Positions 10,876-22,648 of a stretch of 64,000 nt of DNA are shown here, piece after piece. A program made the position numbers and the translations under genes. Under the pieces are notes generated by a model. It had not been told where the DNA came from, did no database searches, and saw nothing but the letters and a program-made list of their open reading frames with translations. This DNA is from Hymenopus coronatus. Its lineage: Eukaryota > Arthropoda > Insecta > Mantodea > Hymenopodidae. The stretch spans positions 63,056,765 to 63,120,764 of the forward strand of contig CM060890.1 in NCBI GenBank assembly GCA_030762935.1, in the 5' to 3' direction. Position 1 is the first letter of the stretch, and each line of letters begins with the position of its first letter.

Positions 10876-11280
10876 TTATATCATGTAGAACATTCTCGAA
10901 AAGGGCAGGTCCATGATGGATTATATTGCATAGCACCCTAACTCATAGTCCTTTCTCAGACAACAGGTTTAGATCATTCCCCAGATTCCGCAGAGGTGAG
11001 CATAATAGGGTTACAGATTGCGCCGGCTTGTCATTGGAGGTCAAATGGTGCAGCATTAATTAATTACCTGGGGCAAGTGCTGGAACTAAATCCCTCGGGA
11101 TTCTCGAAAATCTGATCTCATGCATAAACGAATAATTATTAGACATTTCAAAGTATCAGAACAATTAATATCGAAATCATTTCTACATCTAGCATTCTAT
11201 TCCTGAAAATTAAATTTTATATTAAATGGTTTAGAGCAATTGTACAGGAAGTATATTTTTAGCTAAAACTTCTTGCAAAA
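10876..11280. other. Unassigned spacer
   Basis: A mixed-composition stretch (10960-11110) and AT-rich sequence. No element or gene is recognised. Confidence 0.45.
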
Positions 11281-11775
11281 TTTTTACTTCTCTATTCACA
11301 CTTTTCATGGTAAGATTTCAGCGGAAAAAAACAACATGTTCTGGGACCTTTGAATTCAAAGTAAATATTTAGAATGTCGAATTGGTATTAATTGTATCAT
11401 TTTTTTAATTTTTTATTACAGTTCTTTCATTACTTAATTATTTTATTATCAAATGCTTGTGAGTGTATGTCTACCTGTCTATTGATATCTTTTGTACAGT
11501 ATAATGCAAGAACGAAATTTCCAATAAATAGCATCTTCCAAAGATGCGACTTTCAGATTTTAAATAAAATCCATCACCACAAACTACAGTACATACACAA
11601 TCTTTCATTACTTTAACAGTTTATAAAACTAACTCTGTAGTTTTGATTAAAATACCATATTCTTAAAATGTTTACATGATAAATATAAGATCTGCATCGA
11701 ACTTTCTGGCAATGCTTGTAAAGTCGTCTTTATTTGGAGGAATTTTGTATAATGATAAACGTTAAGGAATAGAAC
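11281..11775 (+). repeat. Rep870 copy 6, old and degenerate
   Basis: Forward orientation. The stem start, the atcttccaaagatgcgact block near 11532, ttttgattaaaataccatat near 11641 and aactttctggcaatgcttgt near 11700 are in family order. Divergence is high and the 3' third is missing. Confidence 0.6.
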
Positions 11776-12117
11776 AAATATGCTGCTCATAAAATTTTGA
11801 TCTATTTAGCACACAAAGAACAGTTTACAATAGAAACATCCGTTATTATTCGTGTGAGTGTTTAAATACTATGTCGTTTTCTTTTATAACCTTCCTCTAA
11901 TTATTCCATTATTTTATTGTTTCAGTTATAAACTGTCTTTAACTGTAATTATCATATCGGCAGACAATTTGCGTATCGGCAATGGTGTTGACTCGTATAC
12001 TATAGCATTGGCATTTCTGGTTTTTGTACTTTAGTTCCAATACCCATTCAAACATCCATTCCCTGGGGAGGATAGGAAATTATATAACCTTGGCTGGAGA
12101 AATTAACATGAAGTGGG
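11776..12117. other. Unassigned AT-rich spacer
   Basis: Nothing recognisable. Confidence 0.5.
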
Positions 12118-12215
12118 TAGCAAATAATTTGTCGTAAGAATGATTCGTAAAGCTATATAACATGGGTGATATTAGAGAAAGTCATGTGAATGCCACACAT
12201 TTGATTTAATTTTCC
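12118..12215 (+). repeat. Rep870 tail remnant
   Basis: It contains ataatttgtcgtaagaatg and then tagagaaagtcatgtgaatg (12174-12193), the forward terminus. It may be the separated end of the degenerate copy at 11281-11775. Confidence 0.55.
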
Positions 12216-12734
12216 TTCTTCTACGAAAATTAAGAAGTGGATTGTTCTACCAACTCAGGAATGTTATTTCCCACCACATTTTAAATATACTAATAGCACT
12301 TCTTCCGTTTGATTAGTGGCTAGTTTAGTATTCTCTAACAATACAGTTTAAAAATATCGTTCACGGCTTGCTATGTGATACTGCCAGAGTGTTAAAAATT
12401 AAGCCAGCCATCTTATAGGATGCACCTAAAATGGCGGGAGACGCCTCGGACACAGCGATATTTATTTGGAATACATACAGCGAAGAAAACACAGGAGGCT
12501 ACAGGTCACAAAGACATATCCTAATAAATCCAGCTTGAAGACCAGAACCATACCCGACCTGCCAAGAGCGTACGAAGAACAAAAAGCTCTCTGGTTCACG
12601 GGGAAAAATATTTTCCTTGAGCGTTACTCTGTGCGGCATTTGTGTGTAATCACACCTCAAAATATATATAAAAAAAATCTTAAAATAAAGGAAATACAGT
12701 GAAAGCATTCAGCGGAAACTACGCAAAGCTCAAG
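12216..12734. other. Unassigned segment
   Basis: Two overlapping short frames occur on opposite strands near 12466-12708, neither with a recognisable domain. This could be the body of the tRNA-like element whose head is at 12735-12825. Confidence 0.4.
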
Positions 12735-12825
12735 ATTAGAACTGATGCTCAACGGGAATTGAACCTGGTGTTCGCCGAATGCGAGTCTTACACTTTACTG
12801 CGGAGCTAACTAGTCCAGTATGCCT
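12735..12825 (-). repeat. tRNA-like SINE head
   Basis: Minus-strand reading gives a tRNA-like arrangement: TTAGCTCCGCAGTAAAGTG as A-box region and CAGGTTCAATTCCCG (12753-12767) as B-box. No clear cloverleaf anticodon stem is preserved, so a functional tRNA gene is unlikely. Confidence 0.5.
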
Positions 12826-13897
12826 TTTGTTAATAATGATTTTCATTAATTGATCAAATAATTAGTTAAACTGTACTGTAGTAATCCAGGCAAAACTTAT
12901 ACACAAAAAAAAAAAAAAACAAAGGAAATCATTCAATAAACAAGTTTCCTAAAGGTTTAGGGAATATTTTCTAGAAAACTGCATAAACTCTGGCAGAGTT
13001 TCGCCATGTTTATTAGAATAAGGCATTAGAGGTATATCTGATTTTAGCATTCATTACATTCATTACATTTTAAGTTACAGGTTGTAATTCGACTCATAAA
13101 TTACAGGCAATGAAACAGAATTTGAACAGAATTTAGTACTAAAGAAAATACCTTTTTGTCCTGAGCAAGAAGTGGATTTTCACAATTATAAGTATTTATA
13201 CCTGCCAAAAAAGTATAGCCCCCAATTTTGTCCAAGCCGAAACAAACTACATTTTGCTTACTCTATGCAGTGAGAGTCGTTGCGCTTTTTGAAGATGGTC
13301 TATCCCACGTCGAGTTTTCCTGTTGACTGATTGGCTTCACTACTACGAGAGCTTGCTGGAGCAACGGAGGAGAGATAGTGCTGCCACTTCCCACCAGGTC
13401 GCAGCAATAACTCAATTTACCTCACTCTGGTAAGAAGTAGGCTATCTTGTTTCTGCCATAACGTAACTCAGTAGGTATCAACAGATGCGATTTGAACTGT
13501 GGAAGGATGTAACGGCCCAAAACTATGGAATACTTACGGCGCGTCGTTAGTATGTCGCCATTTGGGATTGCCATCTCTAAATGAAATGAGAATACATTAG
13601 AGGACTTGGGAGTTGCCAAGTAGTTCAGTTTATTAGACCTATGGGACGAGAACCGGTAGACTTGTTCTAATTCTGGCTATGCTATTGCTATCTGATTGTA
13701 CCTTATATGACTTAGAATGTTGGACTACTACAATTACCTATAAATAGTATATACAGTAAAACCCCGTAATTATTTTCCAGATTATAACATCTCTCGACGT
13801 TCCATATTAATAATGCATAATTTTACTCCTAAAACTTTTCCAAACCCCATTATTGGCGCTTTTTTGGTGTCGAAAATGATTAAAAATATTGTATATT
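12826..13897. other. Unassigned AT-rich spacer
   Basis: There is a 17-base A run near 12904. The region around 13270-13420 is slightly richer in GC without recognisable coding. Confidence 0.45.
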
Positions 13898-13985
13898 AAA
13901 AAGAACTGAAGCTTTCCTGGTGACGTATTAATTCAAAATCTTCTCGGGCTTCTAACCAGGTAAAAACTTGAGAAGATTTTGAATT
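13898..13985 (+). mobile_element. Short Penelope-like insertion with 13-bp duplication
   Basis: An 88-bp insertion lies between two exact copies of aatattgtatatt (13885-13897 and 13986-13998). Its left part (aagaactgaagctttcctgg, then the ttctcgggcttctaaccagg block) and right end (gagaagattttgaatt) match the larger copy at 52337-52533. The middle, including the hammerhead-like motif, is deleted here. Confidence 0.75.
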
Positions 13986-14103
13986 AATATTGTATATTGT
14001 TTGCAAAATGTATATCTTTTAAACCTAAGATGAGAAGATATGTAGTTTGATGTACTCAGCGGCTGGGTGCTTTACCTAGAAAACTCCTACAGTCGTTGAA
14101 ATT

Positions 14104-14240
14104 GAATTGTTTTTATGGACACTCCTGTTGCGGTTCTCAGCATGCGATTTTATATTGGGCGAGAAAGACCGCTCAAACGCCTCTTTATCAGCCTTGAGAT
14201 TATTTTACGTGGCCTAAATCGACGATACAAAAGGCTGCCT
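14104..14240 (-). repeat. S-A SINE, tail half only
   Basis: It contains the family tail (tttttatggacactcctg, then ggttctcagcatgcgattt) and body up to the ctaaatcgacgat block. The tRNA-like head is missing. Confidence 0.68.
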
Positions 14241-15466
14241 TTTAATGTGTTTTAATCCTTTTAGTATTTCTTTGAATTATTTATAGTATATGACGAGCTG
14301 TACAGTAGTACAAAATGGTAAAGCGTAAATGTTAACATTAGTGGACGAGTATACATCAATCAACAATCGAAGATTTTTTTCGTAAGAAACGATGTCTTGT
14401 TCTTCTTTTTTCACTGTATTCCACCCAAATTGAGATATAACATTTATTGTACTGTATTGCCTATAAAATTGTGACTCAACTGTTTTTTTTTTCTGCTAAT
14501 TCACATCCCCGGTGGAATGATATCCCCGTATTTACGCGACTAGGTCACAGACTCTTGAATGGCAGAGTTACGGAGTTTCACTGCGTATATAAGCATTAGA
14601 AACAAGCCTTCATGAGAGTAGTGGGGTATAGGAAGAGAGGGAAAAAATACAGCGATTAAATAAGGAAAGAATTGAATATATTTAATACAAAAATAAAAGA
14701 ATATAAAGAGAAATGCCATGCGTAAGTCTAACTAAAGGTCATAAGGGGATTCGAGATGCTCTATCTTGTCAATGTTAAAGTTTGACCCATTATTTCAGCA
14801 ACTATTTAAGATAATGAGCTATATTTTCCATGGTATATTCAGCAATGATTTTTCTGTTAATTAATGAAAATAGAATACTTCTTTTCATTAGAAGAAAAAT
14901 CTGTCATTTTCTTAATGAAGCTCTTAAAATATTATTAAAACTAATACTTTTTAAATTTAAAAAAATAACTAATCCATATATATACATATATATAAAACCT
15001 TTTTTGTTTAATAAAGCCTATCTAGGTGCAAATGTTTGGGTAAAATTTCAGGGCTTAGTGCCCATTAGTTTATGAAATAATGAAGCATTTTTATATAAAA
15101 GTTTACTTCATCATAAATTGCTTTCAAACATATAAGTTTTAAAAAAATGTAACCTAACTTTCCAAATACAGCTTCTCAGCATTTCAAAATTCTCACATGC
15201 AGGAAACGTGAGCGGGATGCAAATGCTACGAATAGCTAAAGTAAAACTTTCCGATCAAAAGAAAAGAAAATATTTCTTCTCTAACACAAATCTTTACAAA
15301 GCTAATGATTTTTTACCAAGTGAGTGTATCAAAATGTTTTAAAAAACTACTACGCGGGACTATTTTCAACAATATTTTAAAATTATCTACAATTAGCGTA
15401 CCTCTATTAAAGTTACACCAAAATGAGGAGAGATTCGAAATATCCATATGCAATTAAAACATTAAA
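14241..15466. other. Unassigned AT-rich spacer
   Basis: AT-rich throughout, with a short TA/CA-type run at 14977-14996. No element or gene is recognised; the 81-residue frame at 14830-15075 has low-complexity composition. Confidence 0.5.
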
Positions 15467-16335
15467 ATCTGATGTGTTCCATTCACATTACTTTCCCTAC
15501 ATCTCTGCAACAAATTATTGTTAAGAAGTTTATGCTAATATTTGCTTCATCCAATCGAGAAAAAAAAAAAAAAAGCAGAAATAGTCTTATTACTTGCTTC
15601 CTTGTAAATAGAAGCGAAATAAGGGAGTAGCATAGGTTAAAGTGACAGTCAAAAGCTGGTTGCTGTGTGACTGAAGTTCCTTTGTTTGTATGGACAGGAC
15701 TAGGCAAATTCCCGTATGAGAAAAGTAAATTTTTCAAGGCTCAAACCAAAAACAAGTAATATCTCAAAAACGATTAACTGCACGAAAAAATATATCTATA
15801 ACATAAATTGTGTGCTTTAATGTGCTTTAAATTTTTTGTGTGGTAAGTTTTTGTCTATCTCTTAAGGTTTAGCAGTTATGAAAAATTCCTCAAGAATAAA
15901 GTAGTCTTCAGAGGCTATTTCCAGAAAGTTCAAGATATACATTTTATTTGTCACGTAAATATGTTTAATATTTGACATTTTAATCAAAATCGTTAGAGCC
16001 ATTTTTAAGAAAATCAAAATTTTCAAAAAAGTTCCATATAAAGGGTAGTTGGGGGTGGGGCGATTTTCTTGAAAATCTTCGTGTCAATCCTTGGAAGATA
16101 CCAAACTTAAATACCAAGTTTGGTATTTAACGGTCTTTTCGTTTTTGAGCTATGCTGTCCACAGACACATACAGACAGACAGACACACACGCACACCAAC
16201 ACGGGCCTTTTTGTAGAAATGTTTTTTTTTTAATTCAGGGGGTCCTAAAACATGCATTTCCGGTGAAATATTGGTATCGAATTTTTGGGTGGAATACAAT
16301 ACTTCCTCTATACACTGTGTGGAGAAAGTAAAAAT
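15467..16335 (-). repeat. Rep870 copy 7, reverse, near complete
   Basis: It runs from tctgatgtgttccattcaca to ctgtgtggagaaagtaaaaa. It retains an A-run near 15560, the G-rich strip near 16050, an internal ACAGACAG/CACACG microsatellite near 16165-16200, and both termini. The stem end is shortened. Confidence 0.85.
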
Positions 16336-16453
16336 GGAAAAAAATTATGAAAATCCCATTTCGACTCCCCTTAAATACAAATCTATAGAAGCAATAGAGA
16401 GGCAAGAAGACGCATAAAGAAGTGGGTGGAACAGTTTCTGCAAAAGGATGGAA

Positions 16454-16735
16454 GTCGCCCTCCGTGGTGTAATGGTTACCATGCTACTTTCAAATACCCA
16501 AGGTCGCGCGTTCAAACCCGGCGGAGGACGATGGATTTTTTTTCGGGCGTAAAAAATCCTCAGAATGGATATCTTCGGAAGGGAAGTAAAGCCGTTGGTC
16601 CCGTATCGATGATTTACGGCATGTAAAAGAATCTCAAGCTGATAAAAGTGCCTCTGAGCAAAATTAAGTGAATTTACACGGCCAGTACAGAATGGGACGT
16701 TGAGAACCACAGCAATTAAAGAGCGTCCGTAAAAC
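16454..16735 (+). repeat. S-A SINE, near full length
   Basis: The head reads tcgccctccgtggtgtaatg with an A-box-like TGGTGTAATGGTTACCATG and a B-box GCGTTCAAACCCGGCGG near 16508-16524. The body follows with cgatggattttttttcgggc, and the tail is gagaaccacagcaattaaag plus gcgtccgtaaa. No clear target duplication was found. Two overlapping frames (16345-16710) are incidental. Confidence 0.85.
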
Positions 16736-16953
16736 TAAATAGTAATTTAATTTTATTTTAAGAGGACGGAACATCTTTCTTCTCTTAATTTATACATAGG
16801 AACTAAATTGAAATCCCCTAATTAAACATAATAAAAGATAAATAATTATCCTTATTTAGTTGAGATTAAGTAAGAAACAAATTAATTGTAAAAGCCTAAA
16901 ACCTGACGATGATTATGATGATTCTATTTTCGCAACATTTTTCTACAGTCGGC

Positions 16954-16954
<1 letters not shown>

Positions 16955-17002
<48 letters not shown>
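16955..17002. repeat. (TG)24 microsatellite
   Basis: An uninterrupted TG dinucleotide run of 24 units, not associated with a Rep870 copy. Confidence 0.95.
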
Positions 17003-17005
<3 letters not shown>

Positions 17006-17371
17006 AAAAGAACACTACCATTAACCTTTGGTTTACCATGAAGTAACGCATTCCAAGGACATAATAGGATAACCTTGCATAATATATAATTTTTTATAAG
17101 ATTGAGAGAGCCGGGTTTACTAAACAAATGACAAGCGATTTTACCATAGGTACAGATATCGATAAAAAGCACCTTAAAAATAAAATAGCTATTAAGCTTT
17201 AACCTTAAGGGTTTTAAATAGCTTATAGGTGGGTATCAACACAAAACTCAGAATCACATTTCCACCACAGCAGAACGTCAAATAATCTCGAGAGGTTTAC
17301 CTAACTAGTTAAAACCATTACCTGATAACCACTTGTGCTAATTTAGTAGCATGTTGGAAATTCCCATCAGT

Positions 17372-17617
17372 TTAATTACTGTTAGCTTTATTCCTCCGAG
17401 CCCATGAGAGAGCATTGGCAAAAACTGGCGGTTTCAAGTTAGGGTTTGCGTCATGCTGAACCCAGCGGTGAAATTTATGGGTTGAGGTGCCGGAGTAGTA
17501 CCAACAAGGTAGGTACATGGCATTTATTGATAGAGGTGAGGCTGTCGTACGAGCAATGTACGTGACAAAAGTACAGTATGGTGCAAATATTTTATACGTT
17601 ACCACCAGCTGCCGCAC
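17372..17617 (-). CDS. Unrecognised 81-residue open frame
   Basis: This minus-strand frame lies in a stretch less AT-rich than its surroundings and outside the identified repeats. Its composition (Trp, Cys, His, Pro, a HKFHRWVQHD segment, a FANALSWARRNK segment near the end) looks more protein-like than the low-complexity frames elsewhere. No family is recognised, no signal peptide or membrane segment is clear, and there is no recognised promoter or poly(A) site. It may be part of a decayed transposon or a single exon. Confidence 0.25.
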   Translation of the reverse strand: MRQLVVTYKIFAPYCTFVTYIARTTASPLSINAMYLPCWYYSGTSTHKFHRWVQHDANPNLKPPVFANALSWARRNKANSN

Positions 17618-18118
17618 TTGAGCAGCCAGGAAGCTTGTTTCAGTTGTGAGAGAACCCTAGATTGCTTTTTACGAAAGCTAAATGACAAATTCTGATAGCA
17701 CTTAAACAGAATACCTATAAAAGACACCAGATAATACACAATGCACAAATTCTGTACCAAAACAAAATAACTACAAAATACATAATAACCAAAAGACATA
17801 TTTTATAAGTGCTATAATTCCAACTTTGTTAACTTAACAATACAGAATTTAATACAAGGTGTCATATATAGGTGTTCATAAAACATCCCCAGATTATAAA
17901 CACATACAGTACCCCTGTATTGGATTTACGCAAAATTGGTATCATCAGAAAGAAAAACTCAAACACCTTCTTAAGGTTTGCAATTGTTTATTTAATTTGA
18001 AAATAATTCCCTTGTTAGTGAGTTGACTCAGCGACAATGTGATACAAGATAATATTATGTGTAAACGTATACAAATGTTCCTATCATATAAAAAATCTGA
18101 TGAGATCTACTAATCTAA

Positions 18119-18937
18119 CTTTTTACTTTCTCTACACGTACTATGTGCATAGCGTATAAAGAAGATATTCTATTGCACCCAAAAGTTTTGAAACCGAGAT
18201 TTCACCGGAAATACACATTTGTGTGCCCCTGAATCCAAAAACAGCATTCTAGGAAAAGTCTATGCATGTGTTACGTGTATATTTAAGATTGGTATTTTCC
18301 AAGGATGCAACACGAAGATTTTAGAGAAAATTCCCCCACCCCAGACTTCCCTTTGCATGGAAAAAATTTCGAAAATTTTAATTTTCTCAAAAATACCCCT
18401 AACGATTTTGATTAAAAAGCTCTTATATTTAAGATATTTATATGCCAAATAAAATGTATATCTTGAATTTTCTGAGAATAGCCTCTAAAGACCTTTTTAT
18501 TCTGCATGATTTTTATGGAATATTGCAAAACGGATAAACAGTAAGAGATATACAAAAACTTGCTTTACAAAAAATTTAGATCACGATAAAACACACACTT
18601 TATGTCATATACTTTTTTTTTTCATAGAGTTGGCCGTTTATAGATACTCTCTATTGTTGACTTCAGTTTTGAAATGCTTAAACTTTTCTCATATGGGAAC
18701 CTGTCAACCCTTGGCCACGCAAAGAAACGGTTTTCAATCCCATAGCACACACATTTTAAAACATTTGACTGTCGGTTTAGCCTACTGTATTCCCTTATTT
18801 CCCCTCTTCTTATAAAGGAATTAAGTAATAAGACCGTTTGTGCTAATGTTTTAGCATTAAATAGATAGAAGAATAAATTTATTAACAATAATTTGTCACA
18901 GAGAGTAGAGAAAGTCATATGAATAGAGCACATCGGG
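18119..18937 (+). repeat. Rep870 copy 8, forward, complete
   Basis: Both termini are present: ttttactttctctacacgta at the start and gtagagaaagtcatatgaat at the end. The microsatellite is almost absent here (aagtctatgcatgtgttacg), so it is not needed for mobility or spread. Confidence 0.85.
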
Positions 18938-18967
18938 TTTTTCTACTTAATGTATTCAAAATTTCTC

Positions 18968-19545
18968 TTAGAAGACTATTCCTTCATTTCAATCTAACTA
19001 AGGTACACATTAAGAGAAACAGTATTATTACCTAGTTCCTTAGAAGTAGAATGGGCATAAAGGAATACGCAGGGCTTAACTGACAATCAAATCTTTCAAA
19101 AGCTGGTTGCTCTGTACTCAAAATTTGTTCTCTTTGTATGGCTAGAACTTCACAAATTACGGTATGAGAAAAGGTTTGAAGTGTTTTAAAATTGAAGCAA
19201 TTACAAGGAATATCTTGGAAATAATTAACCCTACAAAATATATATATAGGATACATATAGTTTTAACGAACTCTTCATTTTTGGTCAGTAACTTTTTGTC
19301 TATCTCTTACGGTATATGTACAGTTACTAAAAATTCATTCAGAATTAAGATAACTTCAGAGGGTAATTCCCAGAAAATTCCAGATATGCCTTTTTTTGTG
19401 GTTGTTGTTGTTGTTGTAATGTGAGTATCTTTATGTGCGGCATTTTTATAATATATTTAGAGCCAGTTTTGAGAAAATCACAATTGTTTCCATGTAAAGG
19501 GAAATTGGGGGGGGGGGGGGTTCTTCGGGTCCTAAGGGATGGTGA
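18968..19545 (-). repeat. Rep870 copy 9, reverse, truncated
   Basis: It lies tail to tail with copy 8. It ends at an unusually long G run (19507-19520) in the purine strip, where the stem-end half is lost. A GTT run at 19400-19415 is inserted in the A/T-rich part. Confidence 0.75.
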
Positions 19546-19844
19546 ATTTTCTAAGGAAATTATGAAGTCAAAATGCTAATTTAGAATAGCTATACAAAAA
19601 ATTGAATTTACACATTAATACCAGTCATGTTTTGGAACATTTATCCGTTTCTACAGTTTTATGTTATACATTTACAGTTTCCAAACTCCAAAGCACAAGA
19701 ATTTTAACTCGCCTTAACAGAAAATACTAGCGAACAAAGGAATACAGTGAAAACCGTCATTAAATTTTGGAATTTCCTAAATATATTGAATGCGATATCT
19801 TTTAAATAAAGTCTTTAAAGTTTTTGTTTTGTTTTTACTTTCCT
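19546..19844. other. Unassigned AT-rich spacer
   Basis: Nothing recognisable between two Rep870 copies. Confidence 0.5.
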
Positions 19845-20718
19845 TTTACTTTCTCTAGCCACATAAGGATAGAGAAGGTATTGTATAGCACCCAAAAATT
19901 CGATACCGAGATTTCACCAGAAATATATGTTTTGGGGTTCCCGAGACCGAAAAAAAGCATTTTTAAAAAAATATATGTGTATGTCTGTCTGTCTGTCTGT
20001 GTGTGTGTCTGTGGACAGCATAGCCCCAAAACAAAAAGATCGTTAAATACCAAACTTGGTATTTAGGTTTAGTATCTTCCAAGGATGCGACACGAAGATT
20101 TTCAAAAAATTCCCCCACCACAAACTACCCTTTACATGGAAACAGTTTCGAAAATTTTGTTTTCTTAAAAACGGCTCTAACGCTTTTGATTAAAGCTATT
20201 TATGTCCGAAATAAATGTATATCTCGAATTTTTTGGGAATAGCCTCTGAAGGCCTCTTTATTCTGTATATATTTTGCTGAATTTTGCTTAACTGCTAAAC
20301 CCTAAGAGATAGAAATAAAACGTACTGCACAAAAAATTTACCTTATGACAAAACACACAATTTTTGTCCTCTACGTTTTTGTTGTGGAGGTAACCGTTTT
20401 CGAGATATTCCTTGTTATTGGTTTCAATTGTGAAGTACTTAAACTTTTCTCACACAGGAAGTGTCTGTTTTTCTTTTGTTCTACTCCTGGCCAAGCAAAG
20501 AAGGGTTTGCAATGGCAATCGCATAACGATAGCTTTTAAAACATTTGACAATCACTCAAGCATAGTGCATTCCCTTATTCCCTTCTGCTTATAAGGAACT
20601 AAGTAATAACATTCTGCTAACATTTATCTTGATTAGCATTGTGCACAAAGAAGAAGAATCTTTTGTAGGAGTTTTGTAGAGTAGCTCGAGAAAGTCATGT
20701 GAGTGTAACACATCAGAT
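19845..20718 (+). repeat. Rep870 copy 10, forward, complete
   Basis: The palindromic stem end is partly lost (tagccacataaggatagaga). A TCTG tetranucleotide expansion is at 19983-20010. The internal hairpin AAATACCAA/TTGGTATTT is intact at 20045-20065. It ends with gagaaagtcatgtgagtgta. Confidence 0.85.
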
Positions 20719-20828
20719 TTTTTCATAATCTGGCAAATTTTAATAGTGCACTAATAAAACTAGATTGGATCGGTTTATGAAGAGTGAATTAAGTGATTGG
20801 AATAGCCTGATTATGGTTATTTTCTAAA

Positions 20829-21140
20829 GCAGCGGTGTAGCCAAGTGGTCAGAATGCTCGTCTCTCACTAAGGCAGCCAGGAAGCAATTCCATCAACCGC
20901 AAGTGAGATTTGTGGTGAAGAAAGCGGCGTTTGAGCTGGTTTTTTCCGGGGTCTCCGGTTTCCCCCGGCATTCATTATTCCATTAACTCTCTCATTTTCT
21001 ACCATCCATTTTGCTTCATTTAATATAATCTACTTCCCTCACTCTCTTGTTTGGCTACGGGCCGATTTCTCGTTGCGGGTTCTTCCTTCTATGATTATAT
21101 TTTCGTTGGGTCCTAAATAGGCTTCTGAACCCACTCAATT
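20829..21140 (+). repeat. S-C-like SINE
   Basis: The head reads agcggtgtagccaagtggtc with a weak B-box (caattccatcaacc). The shared core (ggtctccggtttcccccggc, 20950-20969) is well kept. The body matches the 7567-7892 copy in part (cattcattattccattaact). Confidence 0.62.
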
Positions 21141-21561
21141 GTACAGAGATATTTAAAAATAGATACATTTTGAAGATTTTTTTAAAAATGAGTTATCATT
21201 GAAGTGAGATTTGCCTAACAAGTGCTGCTACAATAAATGGGAGTACAAAGTGAAATGTAAAAAATCGGATTAAGGTTGCATTATAAACAGCAAAACCCCC
21301 AGTTGACTCACAACAATATATGGATCTAAATTTATCTTCAGTTCTGCGTCAATAGGAGCTCTATGTTTTATTTTCCTATTTACACAGATTATGTAATTTT
21401 TTAAACTGCAACAATATTATCACTCCAGTATAGCAATATATCCAATGTTTGCACAGATTTTGTAAATATTTCATCGTCACCAACCAGTAAAGCGAAAACG
21501 AGAACTAATATTCAATTTTAGTTTTCATATTAGCTATTAGCACCACAAGAACTATAAAAAA
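21141..21561. other. Unassigned spacer
   Basis: AT-rich, no recognised element. Confidence 0.5.
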
Positions 21562-22648
21562 TTGATGCGTTCCATTCACTTGACTTTGCGTATCTATTCT
21601 GCAAACAAAATATACTTTTGTATAAAAGGTTATTTTATTGTCATCATGCTAATCAAGATAAACATTATCAGGCATTTTCATATTATTTGCTGCCTTATCA
21701 GTAGAAGAGAAATAAGGGAACATACAAGGCTAAAGTGATAGTCAGACATTTTAAACGCTGGTTGCTATGTGAAACAACTGAAATTCGGTTCTCTTTGCAT
21801 GGACAGGAATATATCAAAAGAGATATGAAACGAAGAATGCCTCGATTGGGAGAAAAGTTTAATTAATTTAAAATTGAAGCGAACGATAAGAAATATCTTG
21901 AAAACAATTAACTCTAGAAATAAAAATGTAGGGCATAAATTATATTTTTTTTTGTTTTTTTTTTTGTTTTTTTTTGTGTAGTAAGTTTTTGACTATCTCT
22001 TATAGGTAGTTTACCAGTTATACAAAAGTAATCCAGAATGAAGAGGTCATCAGAGGCTATTCAAGCTATAAGTTTCGTATGACATGAAAACATCACAAAT
22101 ATATGGTATTTAAAACAAATCACTAAAGCTAGTTTAATAATCTTTGGAATATACTGGACTTAAAAACCAAGTTTCCGTTATGCTGTCCACACATAAACAA
22201 AACACACCAAACACACATACACACGGACCTTTTTACTAAAAATTATTTTTTGGATTACGGAGCTCTCAAAGTATGCAGGGGTAAAATTTCGGTATGAAAT
22301 TTATGGATGACATGCCATACCTTCTCTGCATACATGTACTGTTTTATCCAAAGCATGATAGGCCTCAAACAGAACAGCTCTCTCCTGCTACTGGGCAATA
22401 ACCATTAACAAAAAAAAAGGTTACTTTCTACTAGGGGCGAGAAGCAACGTAGTAAAATATCTGTTTTTCTGTAGAAGTAACTGCAGAACATGTTAAGGGA
22501 CCAGGGAAGACTTGGGAACTGCGAGGGTTGGTTTCCAGGCACACACCTCGTAACCACAAACTTTAAATTCATATTGCCTTTTTCAGGATTACCATGTTCT
22601 GAAAAATACAGTACATTGTACATACGTGGTTGAGAAAATAAAAATTGA
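21562..22648 (-). repeat. Rep870 copy 11, reverse, split
   Basis: It starts at attgatgcgttccattcact. The body ends with cataccttctctgcatacat near 22341. About 260 bp of non-family sequence follow, then the last piece of the family (tacattgtacatacgtggtt, then gagaaaataaaaatt) at 22612-22648. The intervening DNA looks like an insertion into the stem end. This copy has the longer-subfamily segment and a T/G-rich run near 21945-21975 in place of short T tracts. Confidence 0.7.

Larger units (their letters stand above)
16736..18118. other. Spacer with microsatellite and an unrecognised frame
   Basis: Apart from the TG array and the frame annotated at 17372-17617, nothing is recognised. Confidence 0.45.

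Noticed and set aside
16345..16710. 121-codon minus frame as a gene
   Set aside because: It overlaps an S-A SINE in antisense and the end of Rep870 copy 7.
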